Below are positions 59,755-64,000 of a stretch of DNA of 64,000 nucleotides, one piece after another; the stretch's first letter is position 1, and every line of letters starts with the position of its first letter. Position numbers and translations under genes: made by a program. The notes under the pieces are model-generated. The model did not search any database. It saw only the letters and a list, made by a program, of their open reading frames with translations, and had not been told where the DNA came from. This DNA comes from Coprinellus micaceus (lineage: Eukaryota > Basidiomycota > Agaricomycetes > Agaricales > Psathyrellaceae). Where the stretch lies: positions 930,001 to 994,000 of the forward strand of contig OX596342.1 of assembly GCA_951394405.1 (NCBI GenBank), read 5' to 3'.

Positions 59755-60492
59755 TGGGTGACTTGCCATAAGCCTTTTTGAATATATCTGAGTAGATTCA
59801 GAATAAATCGGTGCCTGTAGAACCCCCAAGCCGACATGCCGGGACATGGGCGCTGAAATTTTGATGGGAGAGGGTCTGAATAAAACGGAATCTATTCAGA
59901 GGGTCAGGACCCCCCGAATAGATTTAGAGACGCTCGAATAAACCCTGAACTGCCTTATTTGTGCTTAGATCCTCTCACGGGCCCTCCATCGCCGGCATTC
60001 GTGAGAGGGAGTCTCGATGCTGCTTCAGCACAACCTCAGTGACCCTTCCCCAAGTACGCGCCCATGCTCCTTTACGGTCGCACTTACCCACGTTATAAGA
60101 TTGGGCCATCGTCAAGGTCTACTACAACGTTCACCGAAGTACCGGGGCACTTACAATCGTTATCCAACGCCAATGGGACAAGCCGATTGGCCCTTCTAGG
60201 CGGATAAGAGAGTGGAAGGCCAAGACCTGGAGTGGAAGATTTGGAGGGAGATGTCACAAATGGTATTTCGTGAAGGAGGGGGATAACCGTTGGCCGTAGC
60301 TCTGGAAGAAAACACCTGTGAGTATAGGACTTGGGCTTGGGCGCCGCGCCGGGGCATCTATTCAAGGTTTAATCGAGTTGGATATCCCGGCGCTTATGGT
60401 TTACTCAGCTGAGTATTATAATCCAGCTTCGAACTCCGATGACGGGCCAAGATAATGCGGAAACTTATTTTAATCTTATGGCAAGTCACCCA
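59755..60492. mobile_element. Possible MITE with 18-bp inverted ends
   Basis: TGGGTGACTTGCCATAAG at 59755-59772 is repeated as its exact reverse complement at 60475-60492. Outside the arms a 7-bp direct repeat AGTGACT occurs at 59746-59752 and 60503-60509, which could be the target duplication if the right end extends to 60502. No ORF with transposase motifs lies inside. An internal inverted repeat (AATCTATTC / GAATAGATT near 59890-59930) is present. Confidence 0.55.
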
Positions 60493-63400
60493 GTGGCTTA
60501 ATAGTGACTCAGAAGGTGTGGGTTGAGGGTTCAGACTATGAATTGAATTAGGATGAGCGCTCGGCCGGGTGAATTCGGGAAGGGAGGGAGGCTAGGTGGA
60601 GGATTTAGAGGTGGGGGTACCGGGAAGAAGGTGACGAGGAAACGGTGCCGATTGAGCGGACAAAGCGCGTGGGTTGAGGGTTACGCCACTGCGATTCAGA
60701 GTTAGTCCTATTGAATGAGGGGGAGCGGACGGTGTACGTTGGTTAACGTATGTATGTAGGCTTTTTGGGAGTTTCAATTGTTTCTGTTCATGTGAGGTTA
60801 CTTTGAATTTGCGTGGTGGGCGCCACCAAGTCGCAGGCACGCCCGTGGGGTTGAATGGATAGACCTGGAATAGGGAATGGGGAGAGTGGTGGGTGATTGA
60901 CAATTAGGTCTATGTATCCGTTCATATTCATTCTAGTGAACTTTGTACGCGTTCCCATTGTTCCCTCTCCTGCGTATGGGGTCCTTGTACTTTCCCGCGC
61001 ACTCCGCCCCCGTCTAGCTATGGTACTTGTCCCAATGCGAAGTATACCAACTCTAAAATTTACCTTTCTGCTCGCCTTTCGGGGTTCTGGTCAAGTCATA
61101 TTGAGTGGGCTTGGCTCGGGGAATGGCGCTACCTCGTATACTAGCATGCTGCTTCCTCGAGGACAATAGGATTCGACCGAGAGTCACAGTCACAGCAGGT
61201 GCATGATTTTAGCTTATTTTGCGTTGGGGCTTTGCGCTTTGGATTCGTCACTCCCGGCGATCGGGATGGTGTGTGTACTTGTGTGAATCTGAAAGGGAGA
61301 AATTTGGATTTTGCTAGGTTTAGACGCCGGTCGGAGTACGCCTCAGTACTCCGATGGGAGGTGCTTGTGGGCGATTCTCATCGCGAGCTTTGAGTACGTA
61401 CATGGGCAATTTCGATGCAGGACCCCTCCCTGACTTTGGGTAGCTAGGCGCATGTGAATTTCGATTTGAGGTAACACGGAGCGAGGTATCACACCCCGAC
61501 GGGGGTCCTCACTCAGCTTCCAGGTGTATTTACGCATAGCGACCCGCTCACCCCGCGGATCTGCTTTGCCAATGTTATAACATTAGCCCGCCCTGCTACC
61601 CACTTACGTCTGCCTTGATGGTATTGAAATCGTCGTTGGAGCGCTGATATCATATGTACATAGCTAGTGGACATTTCCAGTGACATACCACGAGAAGCGC
61701 TTCCTGGTAATTATAAGTAATGGTATTGATTCCTGGGAGCGCCCAAAAAGCGCATACGTACATCCATACGTACGCGTGAGATCCCCGAGGTTTCCTCACC
61801 CCGAGCGCTCAGGTCTCAGGCGCCAGTCCTCCTTAGATCTTCCTCTTCCCTCCTCTGTAGATCCACCTTGAAATGGAAGCCGTCGAAGTTAGAAGGCCTT
61901 GTGTGGATCCAAGCAGTTCGCGCATCATGATGATATGATCATCTGAGGCCTTTTTGATTCCAGAGATACGGTGAGCGCCAATTAAAGCCGCTATGCTTCC
62001 TACTACCATCCCGAAATGGGACGTCCAAGCGACGGAGCGTTGGCTTGGACACCCACGCCGTTTCGCCGCCCACAGGGGGGGAATGCGGTGCTGTTTCGGG
62101 GAAATGAAGTATGGAAGGCAATTCGTCTAGTGTGTTCGCGTTGCGAGGGTGTTCCTGGAAATAGGGAGCTGGAGGGGTAATACGAGGAGAGAGATATCTG
62201 GAAATGGGCTTTTGCCTTTGTATTCCGCTGTCGGGAAGGCGCAGGACAATTGGGTAGAGGCAACTGGAATTGGGAAGAGAGGCTTCATTGGGAGTGTCGG
62301 GTGACTCACGAGCCGTCGAAGAAAAGGTCTACTTTGGTATCCTCCTCCAGTACTTTGAAACGAGAGTCCCGTTTCTACTGATATGCTTATTGTTCTCCAG
62401 CTCGACTGATATGGTATCGATGTGTTGTGCCTTGGTTCCATGGATCAACAAGGTTGAGACCGAGAATAGGCTTCGCCACATCAACTTCTCCTCCACCATC
62501 TAATGTACATCGTGATCCTGATCGCACAGGCGAATGCGCCGGATGGTAATATCATCAGCGCCTATCTTCCGCAAGGGATAGACCGCTCTATCCCGCTCAA
62601 TAGGCGCCCGCTTCCCTTCAGGCAGCTCCCAGGCTTCCGTTACAGATATTCCCTTTGATAACCTTCCTCCGCCTTAGACCGTCCGATTTATAGACACGCC
62701 TGGCCCTTCAAGTTCTTCAGGGAACAAAGATACTTGCGGCAAGGCGGCGGATGTGCTTGGTGGGTCGTCTCCGGGTGTCGAGACAGTCGCCTGGCCTCCG
62801 AAGATGCCTACTGGCATCGCAAAGGGACTCCATGAGGGCTGAAGATTTCTAGGTATAATGTCCTCGCTTACTTGTCTGACTATTGTAGGGTCGGATGTGG
62901 ACCCCGCTTGTGGACCCGCGAGCTGGTGGGTCCACCGACCCGGGGTCCGCTCCACAGGTACAAAGTTGCGACCCGCGTTCAAAGAGTAAAATGGTTGCTA
63001 AAGAAAGTCAAATCGGCGCCTATCGGGGTCAAAGGCGCTCTGTATAGTCACACTGGGTATCACTGGAAAGCCCACGTTCGTAAGTTCGAATGACATCGAT
63101 GTCAACTCTTATCAACGGCGCGTCCCGATCACTCCCCAAGGGCCGCAATCCTAATCGATATCGGAGCTGAGCTGGTTTCGTCCTCGTCGTTGGTAGGGTC
63201 TCCGAGAAGGAACCGGTTAGGGAATGCTTCTCGGCGTGTTCAGCTGCCTGCAGCACAAGAACCATCACCTTTGGACTCAGACCATCGATTGTACTTATCG
63301 CAGAACATACTCGAATTCTTGGGAAACCTGGTTCACTTTGGAGGACGCGCGGCTGAGGCCCGGAGAAAGATACGTAAGGGGTCCCAGATAATCTAGGATC

Positions 63401-64000
63401 GTGGCCATTAGATGCATATTTTTCTTTCTATTTACAAATCATTGGGCGGAGAATGTCTTTTTTGGGAGCTTCACCCAGGCTTCACCGAACGTAGAGTTCC
63501 GGAGTTGCCAGGTCTCAAGGTAACAGTCACCAAACTCATTCATATCGTGTTTCAAGAAGCCGCACCGTGAAAGAATTTATTACATCCTTAGGTGACAGGA
63601 GGTGCCTAATGTACTCAACGCCGAACGTAGTGTGCGAGGTTGCGTTAGGCGCTCACCGGCGCTTATATCACCACCTGGACGACTATAACGCCAGGAACAA
63701 CAGTCAATTGGACAGAATAAGCAGGAAAGTATAATATATTTTTAAGATGGCTAGCCCTGCCTCTCAGCGGCCGCGACTAAGATTTTACTTTTCTACACCC
63801 ACAGCCAGCGCATGCGATGTGTCTTTTTTCCACCAACGTGCACCTCTGCGATTCTCCGCGCTTCTTACATCTTGCCCCACCGGAGCGGCATTGGGATGTA
63901 TTACACAGCTGTTTCTTCCTTGCGTGAACCATCATGCAGTCAGAGTCGCTGTATAACCTCGCCCGGCCCTCAATACTTTGGTATTCAAGCTCGAGGGAGG

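Larger units (their letters stand above)
58046..64000. other. 6-kb end region without recognisable genes
   Basis: Includes the 200-N gap, a minisatellite and a possible MITE. ORFs up to about 115 codons (for example 59500-59847 and 62674-62982, both -) carry no family motif. A gene starting inside the gap or beyond the right edge cannot be excluded. Confidence 0.45.

Overview
This window reads as nuclear DNA of a filamentous basidiomycete, most likely an Agaricomycete. The genes carry many 50-60 nt spliceosomal introns with GT..AG ends, and the protein types are fungal: Sec61 beta, an R-SNARE with a longin domain, FAD-linked oxidases with a secretory leader, a SMYD-like SET protein and F-box proteins. 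I hand-spliced the gene models and checked reading-frame arithmetic for most of them. Species cannot be named from the sequence. There is a 200-base run of N (58465-58664), so this is a scaffold with an assembly gap.

Layout. 0-6 kb: the 3' part of an aldo/keto reductase gene (+) is followed by two tandem, same-strand, secreted BBE-type FAD oxidase paralogs (-). This is a small redox-enzyme group. 6.8-24.8 kb is the gene-dense core: an AIG1/FAR-17a-like membrane protein (+), triosephosphate isomerase (+), a SET-domain protein (+), a secreted type-B carboxylesterase (+) and three paralogs of an F-box family. The F-box copies are a short one (8.1-9.3 kb, -), an intact one (11.3-14.1 kb, +) and one with an apparent +1 frameshift (18.3-21.3 kb, -).

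24.8-42.8 kb: two small housekeeping genes that simple ORF calling misses because they are split into short exons, Sec61 beta (28.8-29.2 kb, -) and a VAMP7-type R-SNARE (36.8-37.8 kb, -), together with two long RING-finger/coiled-coil/Ser-Pro-rich genes (32.7-35.0 kb, +; 39.8-42.8 kb, -). 42.8-55.8 kb is a 13-kb stretch with no recognisable gene but many repeats: palindromes, a minisatellite, a complete 408-bp hAT-type MITE with perfect 8-bp target duplication, and a cluster of CCTCGAGG palindromes. 55.8-58.0 kb holds a third RING/coiled-coil paralog. The last 6 kb contain the gap, a GGGGTAG-type minisatellite, a possible second MITE and no recognisable gene.

The most unusual observation is that all three RING paralogs need a 4-nt micro-exon at the same place (end of the coiled coil, intron phase 2 then 0) to stay in frame. 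The second is the F-box family itself: an F-box, a Cys-containing segment, a long unassigned domain and a C-terminal Cys/His-rich tail, in three copies within 13 kb.
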